The notes beneath the pieces are model-generated. The model had not been told where the DNA came from, made no database searches, and saw only the letters and a list, made by a program, of their open reading frames with translations. A program made the position numbers and the translations under genes. DNA of 64,000 nt, taken from contig JAGRLG010000076.1 of assembly GCA_020441905.1 (NCBI GenBank), forward strand, positions 1 through 64,000. The letters are read 5' to 3'. Source of the stretch: Rhodobiaceae bacterium (GTDB lineage: Bacteria > Pseudomonadota > Alphaproteobacteria > Rhizobiales > NORP267). This document shows positions 23,960 through 33,786 of the stretch, in pieces (within the stretch, counting starts at the first letter, position 1; each line of letters starts with the position of its first letter).

Positions 23960-24370
23960 ATGCCCATGATTGGCCGTTTGAACCATGTTGCGATCGCCGT
24001 GCCGGACATTGCCGCCGCGGCCAAGGTCTATGAGGAAACGCTGGGCGCCAAGGTATCGGAGCAGGTTCCCCAGCCCGATCACGGCGTTACCACCGTTTTC
24101 GTCGAATTGCCCAATACCAAGATAGAGCTGCTGGAGCCGCTCGGCGAGGATTCGCCGATCGCCGCCTTTCTTGAGCGCAACAAGACCGGCGGCATGCACC
24201 ATGTCTGCTATGAGGTCGAGGATATCATCGCCGCCCGCGATCACCTCGTCGCCAATGGCGGACGGGTTCTCGGCAGCGGAGAACCCAAGATCGGCGCTCA
24301 CGGCAAGCCTGTGCTGTTCCTGCATCCCAAGGACTTCTGCGGCACCCTGGTCGAGCTGGAGCAAGCCTAG
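23960..24370 (+). CDS. mce: Methylmalonyl-CoA epimerase
   Basis: Interconverts (R)- and (S)-methylmalonyl-CoA in propionyl-CoA catabolism. A 136-residue vicinal-oxygen-chelate protein: metal ligand His in LNHVAIAVPD, GGMHHVCYEVEDI in the second half, and the C-terminal Glu in GTLVELEQA. Length is typical. It is followed 13 bp later by the DUF1467 gene, a constant partner in Alphaproteobacteria. Confidence 0.96.
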   Translation: MPMIGRLNHVAIAVPDIAAAAKVYEETLGAKVSEQVPQPDHGVTTVFVELPNTKIELLEPLGEDSPIAAFLERNKTGGMHHVCYEVEDIIAARDHLVANGGRVLGSGEPKIGAHGKPVLFLHPKDFCGTLVELEQA

Positions 24371-24383
24371 AAAGATAGTTCCC

Positions 24384-24644
24384 ATGAGCCTGTTCAGCGC
24401 GCTGGCGATCTATTTCGTCATCTGGTGGCTGGTGCTGTTCACGGTGCTCCCCTTCGGCGTGCGGACCCAGGAGGAGGAGGGGGAGGTCGAGCCGGGCAGC
24501 GCGCCCAGCGCGCCGGCACGCCCGCGCATCGCCATCAGGCTGCTGGCGACCTCGCTCATCGCCGCGCTGGTGTTCGGCGCTTTCTATTCCGCCTTTACCA
24601 GCGGTTGGCTGGACATGGTGATCCCGCCGCGGCCGGGGCACTGA
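24384..24644 (+). CDS. DUF1467 family small membrane protein
   Basis: An 86-residue inner-membrane protein of unknown function. It starts MSLFSALAIYFVIWWLVLF with the family pattern WWLVLFTVLPFGVR, has an acidic linker (QEEEGEVEPGSAPSAP) and a second transmembrane segment near residues 52-72. This matches the DUF1467 layout of two helices. The gene lies between mce and proS as in many Alphaproteobacteria. Its link to epimerase function is positional only. Confidence 0.9.
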   Translation: MSLFSALAIYFVIWWLVLFTVLPFGVRTQEEEGEVEPGSAPSAPARPRIAIRLLATSLIAALVFGAFYSAFTSGWLDMVIPPRPGH

Positions 24645-24665
24645 GGCAACCGCCCGGCCCAGGGC

Positions 24666-24693
24666 AAAAAAAAGCGAGGCTATAAAGCCTCGC
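24666..24693 (-). terminator. Intrinsic terminator read on the minus strand
   Basis: The perfect 7-bp stem GCGAGGC (24674-24680)/GCCTCGC (24687-24693) with a 6-nt loop is flanked by eight A residues at 24666-24673. Read on the minus strand this is a stem followed by TTTTTTTT, a strong terminator. On the plus strand the hairpin is followed by AAAATTA, so it does not serve the mce operon. Confidence 0.7.
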
Positions 24694-24850
24694 AAAATTA
24701 GGTAAATTTGACCGTCCGGCATTTGAGAGCCGACGGTTTCCCCTCTCCTCCCTCGACTTGGGCCAGATGACCGGCGCGCAAGGCGCACGGTCGTTGCCTG
24801 TACCCAGTCACTTATGGGGCAGAGATTAGCGGGGCGCGGTTGAGTTGTCA
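24666..24850 (-). ncRNA. Candidate structured small RNA ending at a minus-strand terminator
   Basis: The 391-bp gap between the DUF1467 gene and proS has no credible protein gene but strong paired structure. Helices: 24711-24720 with 24729-24737; GACCG+GCGC (24769-24777) with GCGC-A-CGGTC (24783-24792); GACTTGGG (24755-24762) with CCCAGTC (24803-24809); weaker outer pairing of 24743-24751 with 24816-24824. Together these form an irregular long hairpin with an internal bubble, next to the minus-strand terminator at 24666-24693. Length about 150-185 nt. The shape recalls 6S RNA, but no conserved 6S sequence was recognised and no minus-strand promoter was found. Confidence 0.4.
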
Positions 24851-25035
24851 CCTCCTTTCCGCAAACGAAATGAGGCTAGTTGCAAGTTATCCCTAACGTA
24901 AACTGGGTTGACATGACGCTGGGTGATGGCAGCGGCTGGACGGGGCTTGTCTTTCGCTGGCAATGAGGGTTCACTTCGGCGCCTTTCGCGGTGCGCCGCA
25001 CAACCGATTCCAGTTGGCCGAAAAGAAGCACTTCC

Positions 25036-26355
25036 ATGCGCCTTTCCCGATATTTTCTTCCGACGCTCAAAGAGAACCCCAAAGAGGCGGAGATCGTTTC
25101 ACACCGGCTCATGCTGCGCGCGGGGATGATCCGCCAGGAACAGGCGGGCATCTATTCCTGGCTGCCGCTGGGGCTTCTGGTGCTCAAGCGCATCGAGGCA
25201 ATCGTGCGCGAGGAGCAGGACAGGGCCGGTTTTTGCGAATTGCTGATGCCGACCATGCAGCCGGCGGATCTTTGGCGGGCCAGCGGACGCTATGACGATT
25301 ATGGCAAGGAGATGTTGCGCATCACCGACCGCCATGAGCGCGAAATGCTCTTCGGGCCGACCAACGAGGAAATGATCACCGACATCTTTCGCGGCTTCAC
25401 GCGCTCATATCGCGAATTGCCCAAACTGCTTTATCATATCCAGTGGAAATTCCGCGACGAGGTGCGGCCGCGTTTCGGCGTCATGCGCGGGCGTGAATTC
25501 CTGATGAAGGATGCCTATTCCTTCGATGTCGACGCGCAAGCCGCGCGGCGCTCCTATAACCGGCAGTTTGTCGCTTACCTGCGCACCTTCGCCCGCCTCG
25601 GCCTGCGCGCGGTGCCGATGGCCGCTGATACCGGGCCGATCGGAGGCGATCTTTCCCACGAGTTCATCATCCTGGCGGAGACCGGCGAGAGCGCGGTGTT
25701 TTGCGACAAGGTGCTGGTCGAGATGGATATTCCCGGCGAGGAAGTGGACTATGACAGCGATCTCGCGCCGCTGGTGAAGGCCTGGACCGCGCCCTATGCG
25801 GCGACCGACGAGAAGCATGACGCGGAGCGCTTCGCCGCCGAGGTGCCGGCGGAACGCCAGCTTTCCGCGCGCGGCATCGAGGTTGGCCATATCTTCTATT
25901 TCGGCACAAAATATTCCGCGCCCATGGGCGCCGTGGTGCAGCTGGCCGATGGCAGCCAGGCGGCCGCCGAAATGGGGTCCTATGGCATCGGCGTCTCCCG
26001 CCTGGTCGCCGGCATTATCGAGGCCAGCCACGACGAGGCGGGGATCATCTGGCCCGAGGCGGTGGCGCCGTTCAAGGTCGGGCTGATCAACCTGAAATCG
26101 GGAGATGAAGCCACCGACGCGGCCTGCGAGGATCTTTATTCCCGCCTTGGAGATGCCGGAATCGATGTGCTCTATGACGACACCGACGAGCGGGCGGGCG
26201 CCAAGTTCAAGTCCATGGACCTGATAGGGCTGCCCTGGCAGCTCATCGTCGGTCCGCGGGGGCTGGCCGAAGGGCAGGTCGAGATCAAGCGGCGGGCGGA
26301 TGGCGAGCGCATGACCCTGTCGCCGGAAGCGGCGCTGGAAAAGCTCTGCGGCTGA
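25036..26355 (+). CDS. proS: Proline--tRNA ligase, short alphaproteobacterial type
   Basis: Class II aminoacyl-tRNA synthetase that charges tRNA-Pro. 439 residues, the short form lacking the ~180-residue INS editing domain that E. coli ProRS carries between motifs 2 and 3. Motif 2 is seen in [27 protein letters not shown], motif 3 in [15 protein letters not shown], and a C-terminal anticodon-binding domain follows. ATG 25036 gives [15 protein letters not shown], the standard N-terminus. Without INS, mischarged Ala-tRNA-Pro would need a free-standing editing protein encoded elsewhere. Confidence 0.97.
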   Translation: MRLSRYFLPTLKENPKEAEIVSHRLMLRAGMIRQEQAGIYSWLPLGLLVLKRIEAIVREEQDRAGFCELLMPTMQPADLWRASGRYDDYGKEMLRITDRHEREMLFGPTNEEMITDIFRGFTRSYRELPKLLYHIQWKFRDEVRPRFGVMRGREFLMKDAYSFDVDAQAARRSYNRQFVAYLRTFARLGLRAVPMAADTGPIGGDLSHEFIILAETGESAVFCDKVLVEMDIPGEEVDYDSDLAPLVKAWTAPYAATDEKHDAERFAAEVPAERQLSARGIEVGHIFYFGTKYSAPMGAVVQLADGSQAAAEMGSYGIGVSRLVAGIIEASHDEAGIIWPEAVAPFKVGLINLKSGDEATDAACEDLYSRLGDAGIDVLYDDTDERAGAKFKSMDLIGLPWQLIVGPRGLAEGQVEIKRRADGERMTLSPEAALEKLCG

Positions 26356-26426
26356 CAGGCGCATGGGCCGCCGGCGCCCGAGTGGATAGACCGGAGTGGA
26401 TAGAGTTGAGAAAGAGCGGACGGAAC

Positions 26427-27688
26427 ATGGCTGTATCCGACACCAGACCATTCTCCGGCTTTGAATGGATGCTTTCGCTGCGCTATTTGCGGGCGCGGCG
26501 CAAGGAAGGCTTCATCTCGGTGATCGCCGGCTTCTCCTTTCTCGGCATCATGCTCGGCGTCGCCACCCTGATCATCGTCATGTCGGTGATGAACGGCTTT
26601 CGCGCCGAGCTGATGAACAAGATCCTCGGCCTCAACGGCCATATGGTCGTTCACGCCATCGATACCCCGTTCAACGATTTCGACCTGGTGACCGACAGGA
26701 TCTCGAGGCTCGACGGCATCGTCAGCGTGATGCCGACGGTGGAGGGGCCGGTGATGGCGTCTTCGCCGCTGGGCGCCACCGGCGCCCTGGTGCGCGGCGT
26801 GCGCGCCGGCGACCTGAAGTCGCTCAAGTCGGTGGCGGGAAATGTGCGCGATGGCTCGCTGGAGGAGTTCGACGGCGGCGAAGGCGTGGTTCTGGGGCGC
26901 CGCCTTGCGGAGAATCTCGGGCTGATCGCCGGGGAGAAGGTGACGCTGATCGCGCCGCGCGGCGCCGCGACCCCCTTCGGCGTAGCGCCGCGGGTCAAGA
27001 GCTACCGCGTGCTGGCGACCATCGAGGTCGGCATGTCGGAATATGATTCGACCTTCGCCTTCATGCCGCTCGCCGAGGCGCAGCTGTTTTTCAACAAGGA
27101 GAATGTCGTCAGCGCGCTGGAAGTGATGGTCGCCGATCCCGACCGCATGGACGACTACAAGCTGGCGGTGGAAGCTGCGGCGGGACGCTCGGTGTTCCTG
27201 GTCGACTGGCGCCAGCGCAACTCGACCTTCTTTTCCGCCCTTCAGGTGGAGCGCAACGTGATGTTCCTGATCCTGACCCTGATCGTGCTGGTGGCGGCGC
27301 TGAACATCGTTTCCGGGCTGATCATGCTGGTCAAGGACAAGGGCCAGGACATCGGCATCCTGCGCACTATGGGGGCGACGCAAGGGGCTATATTACGCGT
27401 GTTCTTCATCACCGGCGCCAGCATCGGCGTCGTCGGCACCTTTGCCGGGTTTGCCCTCGGCCTCGTCGTTTGCCTGAATGTCGAGACCATCCGCCAGGGC
27501 CTGTCATGGGCGACCGGCACCGAATTGTTCTCGCCCGAGCTCTATTATCTCAGCCAGTTGCCGGCGGAACTGGACAGCGGCGAAGTGACCATGGTCGTCA
27601 TCATGTCTCTCGTGCTGTCCTTTTTGGCCACGCTGTATCCGGCGTGGCGGGCGGCGCGGCTCGATCCGGTCGAAGCGCTGCGTTATGA

Positions 27689-27692
<4 letters not shown>
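26427..27692 (+). CDS. lolC: Lipoprotein-releasing ABC transporter permease LolC/LolE
   Basis: Inner-membrane permease that extracts outer-membrane lipoproteins for transfer to LolA. 421 residues: first transmembrane segment in [30 protein letters not shown], a large periplasmic domain (about residues 50-270), and three C-terminal segments with FtsX-type features ([19 protein letters not shown]). ATG 26427 is preferred over the upstream in-frame start at 26382 because GAGCGGA precedes it and [21 protein letters not shown] is typical. Its TGA overlaps lolD. A single LolC/E gene suggests a homodimeric permease. Confidence 0.94.
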
Positions 27693-28453
<761 letters not shown>

Positions 28454-28497
28454 ACCCCCGTAAAGTCAATGGGATATAACCGTTTCCCAGTTTGCTG

Positions 28498-28526
28498 TTG
28501 ACAAAAGAACAAAACCAGAACATTGT
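28498..28526 (+). promoter_or_regulatory. Promoter with LexA (SOS) operator upstream of the 32-codon gene
   Basis: A perfect TTGACA (28498-28503) is followed by GAAC-AAAACCA-GAAC (28507-28521), an exact alphaproteobacterial LexA box (GAAC-N7-GAAC, equal to GTTC-N7-GTTC on the other strand). The -10 at 17-bp spacing would be CATTGT (28521-28526), which is weak. The operator lies in the spacer, as in the lexA promoter of this window, so LexA binding would block RNA polymerase directly. Confidence 0.8.
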
Positions 28527-28556
28527 GTCTGCCACAGACCAAGGAGGGCAGAGACA

Positions 28557-28655
28557 ATGGCAGTTTCCATCCATGACCTGGCGGCGGCGGGCGCGTTCAT
28601 CTGTTTCAGTTTCGGTATCGTTTCGCTTTCCGGCGCATTGACCCATTTGCTCTAG
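28557..28655 (+). CDS. SOS-controlled 32-residue membrane peptide (SidA-like)
   Basis: A short gene encoding 32 residues starting MAVSIHDLAAAG and ending GALTHLL. AAGGAGG (28541-28547) 9 nt before the ATG is among the best ribosome sites in the window. Residues 8-31 are hydrophobic with small residues, one probable transmembrane helix, with a short N-terminus. It is the first gene behind a perfect LexA box. Caulobacter SidA, a 29-residue LexA-controlled inner-membrane inhibitor of cell division, is similar in size, topology and control and, as I recall, also lies beside dnaE. Homology at sequence level was not tested, so a division-inhibitor role is inference. No gene symbol is given. Confidence 0.8.
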   Translation: MAVSIHDLAAAGAFICFSFGIVSLSGALTHLL

Positions 28656-28661
28656 CCGGGC

Positions 28662-28687
28662 CGTCGGCGGGAGCGCCGTCGCCTTTT
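28662..28687 (+). terminator. Possible weak terminator after the 32-codon gene
   Basis: CGTCGGCG (28662-28669) pairs with CGCCGTCG (28674-28681) apart from one T-T mismatch, loop GGAG, followed by CCTTTT. It starts 7 bp after the peptide gene stop. The rest of the gap to dnaE (28688-28937) has no further gene or clear motif and presumably holds the dnaE promoter. Confidence 0.45.
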
Positions 28688-28937
28688 GCCTATCGTCGTC
28701 TTTTACCAGTCGTCCGGAGCGCGTGTTTTTCGCCGATCCCCCCAAGTCAGGCGCCCAGCCCAATGGGCGGCACGGATCATCCCCCTCGGTCCGCTCCTGA
28801 TATAAGTGGAAAAGCGCGCTCCGGCGGCCCCTCGGCGGGTGACTTGGCAGGCTCGCTTTGCGACCATGGCATAGGCGGCGCGGGGCCGGTGCCGGGCTTT
28901 CCGGCATGACAGGCAGGCGCCAGGGCGGAAGGGCAGC

Positions 28938-31900
28938 ATGATGACAGCAGTGAAAGGTGGCGGGCCCGGTTTCGTTCACTTGCGGGTGCGCTCGGCCTAT
29001 TCGCTGCTGGAAGGCGCGCTGCCGGTCAAGAAGCTGGTCGGGCTGGCAGTTGCCGACGCCATGCCGGCGATCGCCATCTGCGATAGCGGCAACCTGTTCG
29101 GGGCGCTGCAATTTGCCACCGCGGCGGCGGATGCCGGGGTTCAACCGATCATCGGCACCACGCTTGCCGTCGACATGGACGACGAGCTGGCTGCGGCGCA
29201 GGCGGGCGCGCCTGGCGGGATACGGCAGGAGCGGCCGTGCCTTGCCCTGCTGGCGCGCGATGTGACCGGCTACCGCAATCTCATGCAGCTGTCGAGCGAG
29301 GCTTATCTTGCCACCGATGGCGCCGAGCGCCCCCATGTGCCGCTGTCTTTCCTGACCCGCCACAGCGAGGGGCTGATCGCGCTTTCCGGCGGTCCGGGCG
29401 GCCCGGTCAACGAGGCTCTGCTGGGGCAGCGGGGCGATATCGCAGAGGCGCGGCTGGAGATCCTGCGCCGGGCCTTTGGCGACCGGCTCTATATCGAATT
29501 GCAGCGCCATGGCCTCGACGAGGAAAAAGTGTGCGAGCCGCTTCTGATCGATCTTGCCTATCGTCTGTCGCTGCCTCTGGTTGGCACCAACGATGCATTT
29601 TTCGCCCGCGAGGACGATTTCGAGGCCCATGACGCACTGCTCTGCATCGCTGGCGGCGCGCTGGTGTCGGAGGACAAGCGGCGGCGCTCGACCCCTGAGC
29701 ACTGGCTCAAGCCCCGCGCCGACATGGTGGCGCTGTTCGCCGACCTGCCGGAAGCGGCCGCCAACAGCGTCGAGATCGCGCGCCGTTGCCGCTACTGGCC
29801 CCGTCCGGCCAATCCGATGCTGCCCCGGTTCACCTCAAGCGCGGAGCAGGAAGCGGCGGGGAAAAACGGGGCCGCCGCCGATCCGGAGACCGAGGAACTG
29901 GTGCGCCAGGCCCATGCCGGCCTCGAGGCACGGCTCGCAGCCCACGGCGCGGCGGCGGGATATGCCGTCGATGACTATCGCAAGAGGCTTGATTTCGAGC
30001 TCGATGTCATCGCCCGCATGAAATATTCGGGCTATTTCCTCATCGTTTCCGACTTCATCAAATGGGCCAAGGGCAGGGGGATCCCGGTGGGGCCGGGGCG
30101 CGGTTCGGGCGCGGGCTCGGTGGTGGCCTGGTCGCTGACCATCACCGATCTCGACCCCATGCGCTTCGGCCTGCTGTTCGAGCGCTTTCTCAATCCGGAA
30201 CGCGTGTCGATGCCGGATTTCGACATCGATTTTTGCCAGGAGCGGCGCGACGAGGTGATCGAATATGTGCAGCAGCGCTATGGCGCCGACCAGGTGGCGC
30301 AGATCATCACCTTCGGCACGCTGCAGGCGCGCGCCGTGCTGCGCGATGTCGGCCGGGTGCTGGAACTGCGCTATGGCGAGGTCGACCAATTGGCCAAGAT
30401 GGTGCCGGCCAATCCGGCCAATCCGGTTTCCCTGGCCCAGGCCATCGACGGCGAGCCGCGCCTTCAGGAGGCGCGCCGCTCCGATCCGCGCATCGCGCAG
30501 CTATTGAGGATCTCGCTGCGCCTCGAAGGGTTGTACCGCCACGCCTCGACCCATGCCGCCGGGATTGTGATCGGCGACCGGCCGCTGCGGGAAATCGTGC
30601 CGCTCTACCGCGACCCGCGCTCGAGCATGCCGGTGACCCAGTTCTCGATGAAGTGGGCGGAGCAGGCCGGGCTGGTCAAGTTCGACTTTCTCGGCCTCAA
30701 GACGCTGACGGTCATCGACAAGACGGTCAAGCTGCTCGCGCTTCGCGGCGTTTCGCTCGATGTCGCGGAGCTGCCGCTGGACGACGCGCGGACCTATGAG
30801 CTGCTGGCCAGCGGCGAGACCGCCGGCGTGTTCCAAGTTGAAAGTTCGGGCATGCGCGATGCGCTGAAGCGCATGAAGCCGGACCGCCTGGAGGATATCA
30901 TCGCCCTGGTCGCCCTCTACCGCCCGGGCCCGATGGACAATATCCCGACCTATTGCAACCGCAAGCAGGGCTCGGAGAAGCCCGACTATCTCCACCCCAT
31001 GCTGCAACCGATCCTGGAGGAGACTTTCGGGGTCATCATCTACCAGGAACAGGTGATGCAGATCGCGCAGGTGATGTCCGGCTATTCGCTGGGCGAAGCG
31101 GACCTGCTGCGCCGCGCCATGGGCAAGAAGATCAAGTCGGAGATGGACAAGCAGCGATCCGGCTTCGTCGCCGGCGCCGTCAGCAATGGCATCGAACAGG
31201 CGCAGGCGGAGTATATTTTCGAGCTCATCGCCAAGTTCGCCGATTACGGCTTCAATAAGTCGCACGCCGCCGCCTATGCCCTGATCGCCTACCAGACCGC
31301 CTATCTCAAGAGCCATTATCCGGTGGAGTTTCTTACCGCGTCGATGACGCTGGATATCAACAATACCGAGAAGCTGAACGAGTTCCGCCTCGAGGCGCTG
31401 CGATTGGGCATTCGCGTCGCGCCGCCCTCGATCAATTTCTCGGGCGTCGATTTCAGGCCGGACGGCAATGCCATCCATTACGCCCTGGCGGCGGTCAAGA
31501 CCGTTGGCCGGCAGGCGGTCGAGCATATCGTGGAGGAACGCGAGCGCGGCGGCGTGTTCCGCGACCTGGCCGATTTCACCTCGCGCATCAGTCCGCGCTT
31601 CCTCAACCGGCGCGCCTTCGAGAACCTTGCCGCGGCCGGCGCTTTCGACTGCCTTGAGCCAAACCGGGCCGCCGTGGTGCTTGGCGCGGAGGCCATTCTG
31701 GGCCTTGCGGCGAGCAATGCCGAGCGGCGCGCCCGCGGGCAGAACGATCTGTTTGCCACGGACAGCGCGCCGCCGGCGCCGCGCCTGCCCACGGTGGAAC
31801 CGTGGCTGCCTTCGGAGCGGCTGAGGCGCGAGTTCGAGGCGGTGGGGTTTTTTCTTTCTGGCCACCCGCTGGACGAATATCTGCCCGCGCTCCGGGCGCG

Positions 31901-32432
31901 CCAGATCAAGACCTGGGAGGAATTCCAGCGGCTCATCGACCAGGGGCAGAGCGCGGCGCGCCTTGCCGGCACCGTGCTCTACAAGCAGGAGCGCAGCGCC
32001 AAGAGCGGCAATCGTTTTGCCTTTGTCGGGGTGTCGGATCCGAGCGGGCAATATGAGGCGGTGGTGTTTGCCGACACATTGACCGAGTGCCGGGAGCTGC
32101 TGGAGCCGGGGTCTTCGATCGTCATGCGTCTTGAAGCCGATCAGCGCGACGGCGATACCAGGCTGCGGCTGCTGTCCGCCGAGCCGCTGGATGCCAATGC
32201 CGCCGCCATGCAGCAAAGCCTGATGCGCGTCTTCATTGGCGAGGACGCCTCCCCCGAGGCGCTGAAGGGGCGCCTGCCGGAAGCCGGCACGGGCGAGGTC
32301 GCGCTGGTTGTGGCGCTGGAGGGCGGACGGCGCGAGGTCGAGATCCGCCTGCCGGGGCGCTACCGCCTGACGCCGGAAACCGCCGGGGCCTTCAAGTCGC
32401 TGCCCGGCGTCATCAGCGTCGAGGCGCGCTAG
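28938..32432 (+). CDS. dnaE: DNA polymerase III subunit alpha
   Basis: Replicative polymerase catalytic subunit, 1164 residues, normal for DnaE1. Order: N-terminal PHP domain (VHLRVRSAYSLLEGAL), polymerase core with GPGRGSGAGSVVAW and the catalytic acidic motif PDFDIDFCQERRDEV, thumb/fingers with YRPGPMDNIPTY and FNKSHAAAYALIAYQTAYLK, helix-hairpin-helix, and a C-terminal OB-fold region (RLAGTVLYKQE). The PHP metal site is degenerate: HLRVRS where an active PHP domain has HxHxS, so PHP proofreading is not expected and a separate epsilon subunit should do it. The SOS promoter lies two elements upstream; read-through is possible but partly blocked by a hairpin. Confidence 0.98.
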   Translation: MMTAVKGGGPGFVHLRVRSAYSLLEGALPVKKLVGLAVADAMPAIAICDSGNLFGALQFATAAADAGVQPIIGTTLAVDMDDELAAAQAGAPGGIRQERPCLALLARDVTGYRNLMQLSSEAYLATDGAERPHVPLSFLTRHSEGLIALSGGPGGPVNEALLGQRGDIAEARLEILRRAFGDRLYIELQRHGLDEEKVCEPLLIDLAYRLSLPLVGTNDAFFAREDDFEAHDALLCIAGGALVSEDKRRRSTPEHWLKPRADMVALFADLPEAAANSVEIARRCRYWPRPANPMLPRFTSSAEQEAAGKNGAAADPETEELVRQAHAGLEARLAAHGAAAGYAVDDYRKRLDFELDVIARMKYSGYFLIVSDFIKWAKGRGIPVGPGRGSGAGSVVAWSLTITDLDPMRFGLLFERFLNPERVSMPDFDIDFCQERRDEVIEYVQQRYGADQVAQIITFGTLQARAVLRDVGRVLELRYGEVDQLAKMVPANPANPVSLAQAIDGEPRLQEARRSDPRIAQLLRISLRLEGLYRHASTHAAGIVIGDRPLREIVPLYRDPRSSMPVTQFSMKWAEQAGLVKFDFLGLKTLTVIDKTVKLLALRGVSLDVAELPLDDARTYELLASGETAGVFQVESSGMRDALKRMKPDRLEDIIALVALYRPGPMDNIPTYCNRKQGSEKPDYLHPMLQPILEETFGVIIYQEQVMQIAQVMSGYSLGEADLLRRAMGKKIKSEMDKQRSGFVAGAVSNGIEQAQAEYIFELIAKFADYGFNKSHAAAYALIAYQTAYLKSHYPVEFLTASMTLDINNTEKLNEFRLEALRLGIRVAPPSINFSGVDFRPDGNAIHYALAAVKTVGRQAVEHIVEERERGGVFRDLADFTSRISPRFLNRRAFENLAAAGAFDCLEPNRAAVVLGAEAILGLAASNAERRARGQNDLFATDSAPPAPRLPTVEPWLPSERLRREFEAVGFFLSGHPLDEYLPALRARQIKTWEEFQRLIDQGQSAARLAGTVLYKQERSAKSGNRFAFVGVSDPSGQYEAVVFADTLTECRELLEPGSSIVMRLEADQRDGDTRLRLLSAEPLDANAAAMQQSLMRVFIGEDASPEALKGRLPEAGTGEVALVVALEGGRREVEIRLPGRYRLTPETAGAFKSLPGVISVEAR

Positions 32433-32483
32433 AAGCTTCATCGCTTTACTTTTGGCGTTCCCGCGAAAGCGCGGCGAACGGGC

Positions 32484-32512
32484 TTGTATTGGCCGCCATT
32501 GGCGCCTATAAG
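32484..32512 (+). promoter_or_regulatory. Probable promoter of rpsB-tsf
   Basis: TTGTAT (32484-32489), a 17-bp spacer and TATAAG (32507-32512, 5 of 6 to consensus). Predicted start around 32519 would give a 5' leader of about 125 nt before rpsB, long enough for the S2 feedback control known in other bacteria; the leader element itself was not recognised. Confidence 0.5.
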
Positions 32513-32645
32513 GCGCGCCATCACACACGCGAAATGCGCGGGCGTCAGCAGGAGACATCTCTGACGGCCATCCGGTGCTCGCAAGGACCAGGTTGCCTGG
32601 CGAGTCACTTTTTCGCGGAGGTCGAACCGGAAAAGGAGAAGTTGA

Positions 32646-33731
32646 ATGGCTTTGCCAGATTTCAACATGCGCCAGCTTTTGGAAGCGGGCGTGCATTTTG
32701 GCCACCAGACCCACCGCTGGAACCCGAAAATGGGCCCCTATATCTTTGGGGACCGCAACAATATCCACATCATCGATCTGGCCCAGACCGTGCCCCTGCT
32801 GCACCAGGCGCTGAAGGCTGTCAGCGATACCGTGGCAGCGGGCGGCCGGGTGCTGTTCGTCGGCACCAAGCGCCAGGCGTCCGAGGCTGTCGCCGATGCG
32901 GCGCGGCGCTCGGCGCAGTATTACGTCAACCACCGCTGGCTTGGCGGCACGCTGACCAACTGGCAGACGATTTCCAATTCGATCGCGCGCCTGCGCAAGC
33001 TGGAAGAAACTCTTGAGGGCAACGTTCAGGGCCTGACCAAGAAGGAGCAGCTGCAGCTCACCCGCGAGTCGGAAAAGCTGGACCGCGCCCTTGGCGGCAT
33101 CAAGGACATGGGCGGCACGCCGGATCTTCTGTTTGTCATCGACACCAACAAGGAGCAGATCGCGATCAAGGAAGCGAAGCGGCTGGGCATTCCGGTGGCG
33201 GCGATCCTCGATTCCAACTGCGACCCCGACGGCATCGACTATCCGATTCCGGGCAATGACGATGCCGGGCGCTCCATCACATTCTATTGCGATCTGATCG
33301 CGCGCGCCGCGGTCGATGGCATCTCGCGGGCGCAGGGCGAAGTCGGCATCGATATCGGTGCCGCCGTCGAGCCGCCGGTCGAGCAGGTCGTCGCCGCCGA
33401 AGCGCCGGTCGTGGCCGAAGCCGAGGTCGTGATGCCGGTCGTGGGCGAGGTGACCGAGGTTTCCGAGGCGGTGACCGTCGAGGCGGTGACCAGCGAAGAC
33501 AAGTTTGTGCCGCTGGATGCGCCGCGCGGCGCCGCCGACGATCTGAAGAAGATTTCGGGCGTTGGGCCGGTGCTGGAGCAGAAGCTCAACGATCTGGGTA
33601 TCTATCACTATTGGCAGGTCGCGGCTTTCTCGGCCGAGGATATCGCCAATATCGACGAGAAGCTCAACTTCAAGGGCCGCATCGAACGCGACGACTGGAT
33701 CAAGCAGGCCACCGACCTGGCCAATAGCTGA
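32646..33731 (+). CDS. rpsB: 30S ribosomal protein S2 with C-terminal helix-hairpin-helix extension
   Basis: Small-subunit ribosomal protein. Residues 1-230 are ordinary S2 ([59 protein letters not shown]). The protein is 361 residues against 241 in E. coli. The extra part is a Val/Glu/Ala-rich acidic linker (about 238-285) and a C-terminal module with [20 protein letters not shown], a helix-hairpin-helix pattern, plus [10 protein letters not shown]. This extension occurs in Rhizobiales-like Alphaproteobacteria. AAAGGAGAAG is just upstream of the ATG. Confidence 0.97.
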   Translation: MALPDFNMRQLLEAGVHFGHQTHRWNPKMGPYIFGDRNNIHIIDLAQTVPLLHQALKAVSDTVAAGGRVLFVGTKRQASEAVADAARRSAQYYVNHRWLGGTLTNWQTISNSIARLRKLEETLEGNVQGLTKKEQLQLTRESEKLDRALGGIKDMGGTPDLLFVIDTNKEQIAIKEAKRLGIPVAAILDSNCDPDGIDYPIPGNDDAGRSITFYCDLIARAAVDGISRAQGEVGIDIGAAVEPPVEQVVAAEAPVVAEAEVVMPVVGEVTEVSEAVTVEAVTSEDKFVPLDAPRGAADDLKKISGVGPVLEQKLNDLGIYHYWQVAAFSAEDIANIDEKLNFKGRIERDDWIKQATDLANS

Positions 33732-33786
33732 CCTTCGGTCTTCGACTCACCGATTTTTGAACGGAACTGCAAGAAAGAGGCTCGTT

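Noticed and set aside
24666-24850. Assigning the structured RNA as tmRNA, SRP RNA or RNase P RNA.
   Set aside because: No tag-peptide frame with stop, no TTCGAATCC arm, no GGAAGG-type SRP loop and no RNase P core motifs were seen; 6S remains only a resemblance of shape.
24225-24851. Minus-strand open frame preceded by AAAGGAGGTGA.
   Set aside because: The GTG overlaps the ribosome-site-like sequence itself, leaving no spacing, and the frame runs through the terminator hairpin and into DUF1467 and mce.
24908-24913. TTGACA as the proS promoter -35.
   Set aside because: No acceptable -10 was found at 16-18 bp spacing.
30501-33608. A 1035-codon open frame on the minus strand opposite dnaE and rpsB, and similar long minus-strand frames opposite nuoG and nuoD.
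   Set aside because: These are mirror frames of GC-rich coding sequence with third-position bias; the plus strand encodes clear DnaE, S2 and Nuo proteins and the mirror products resemble nothing.
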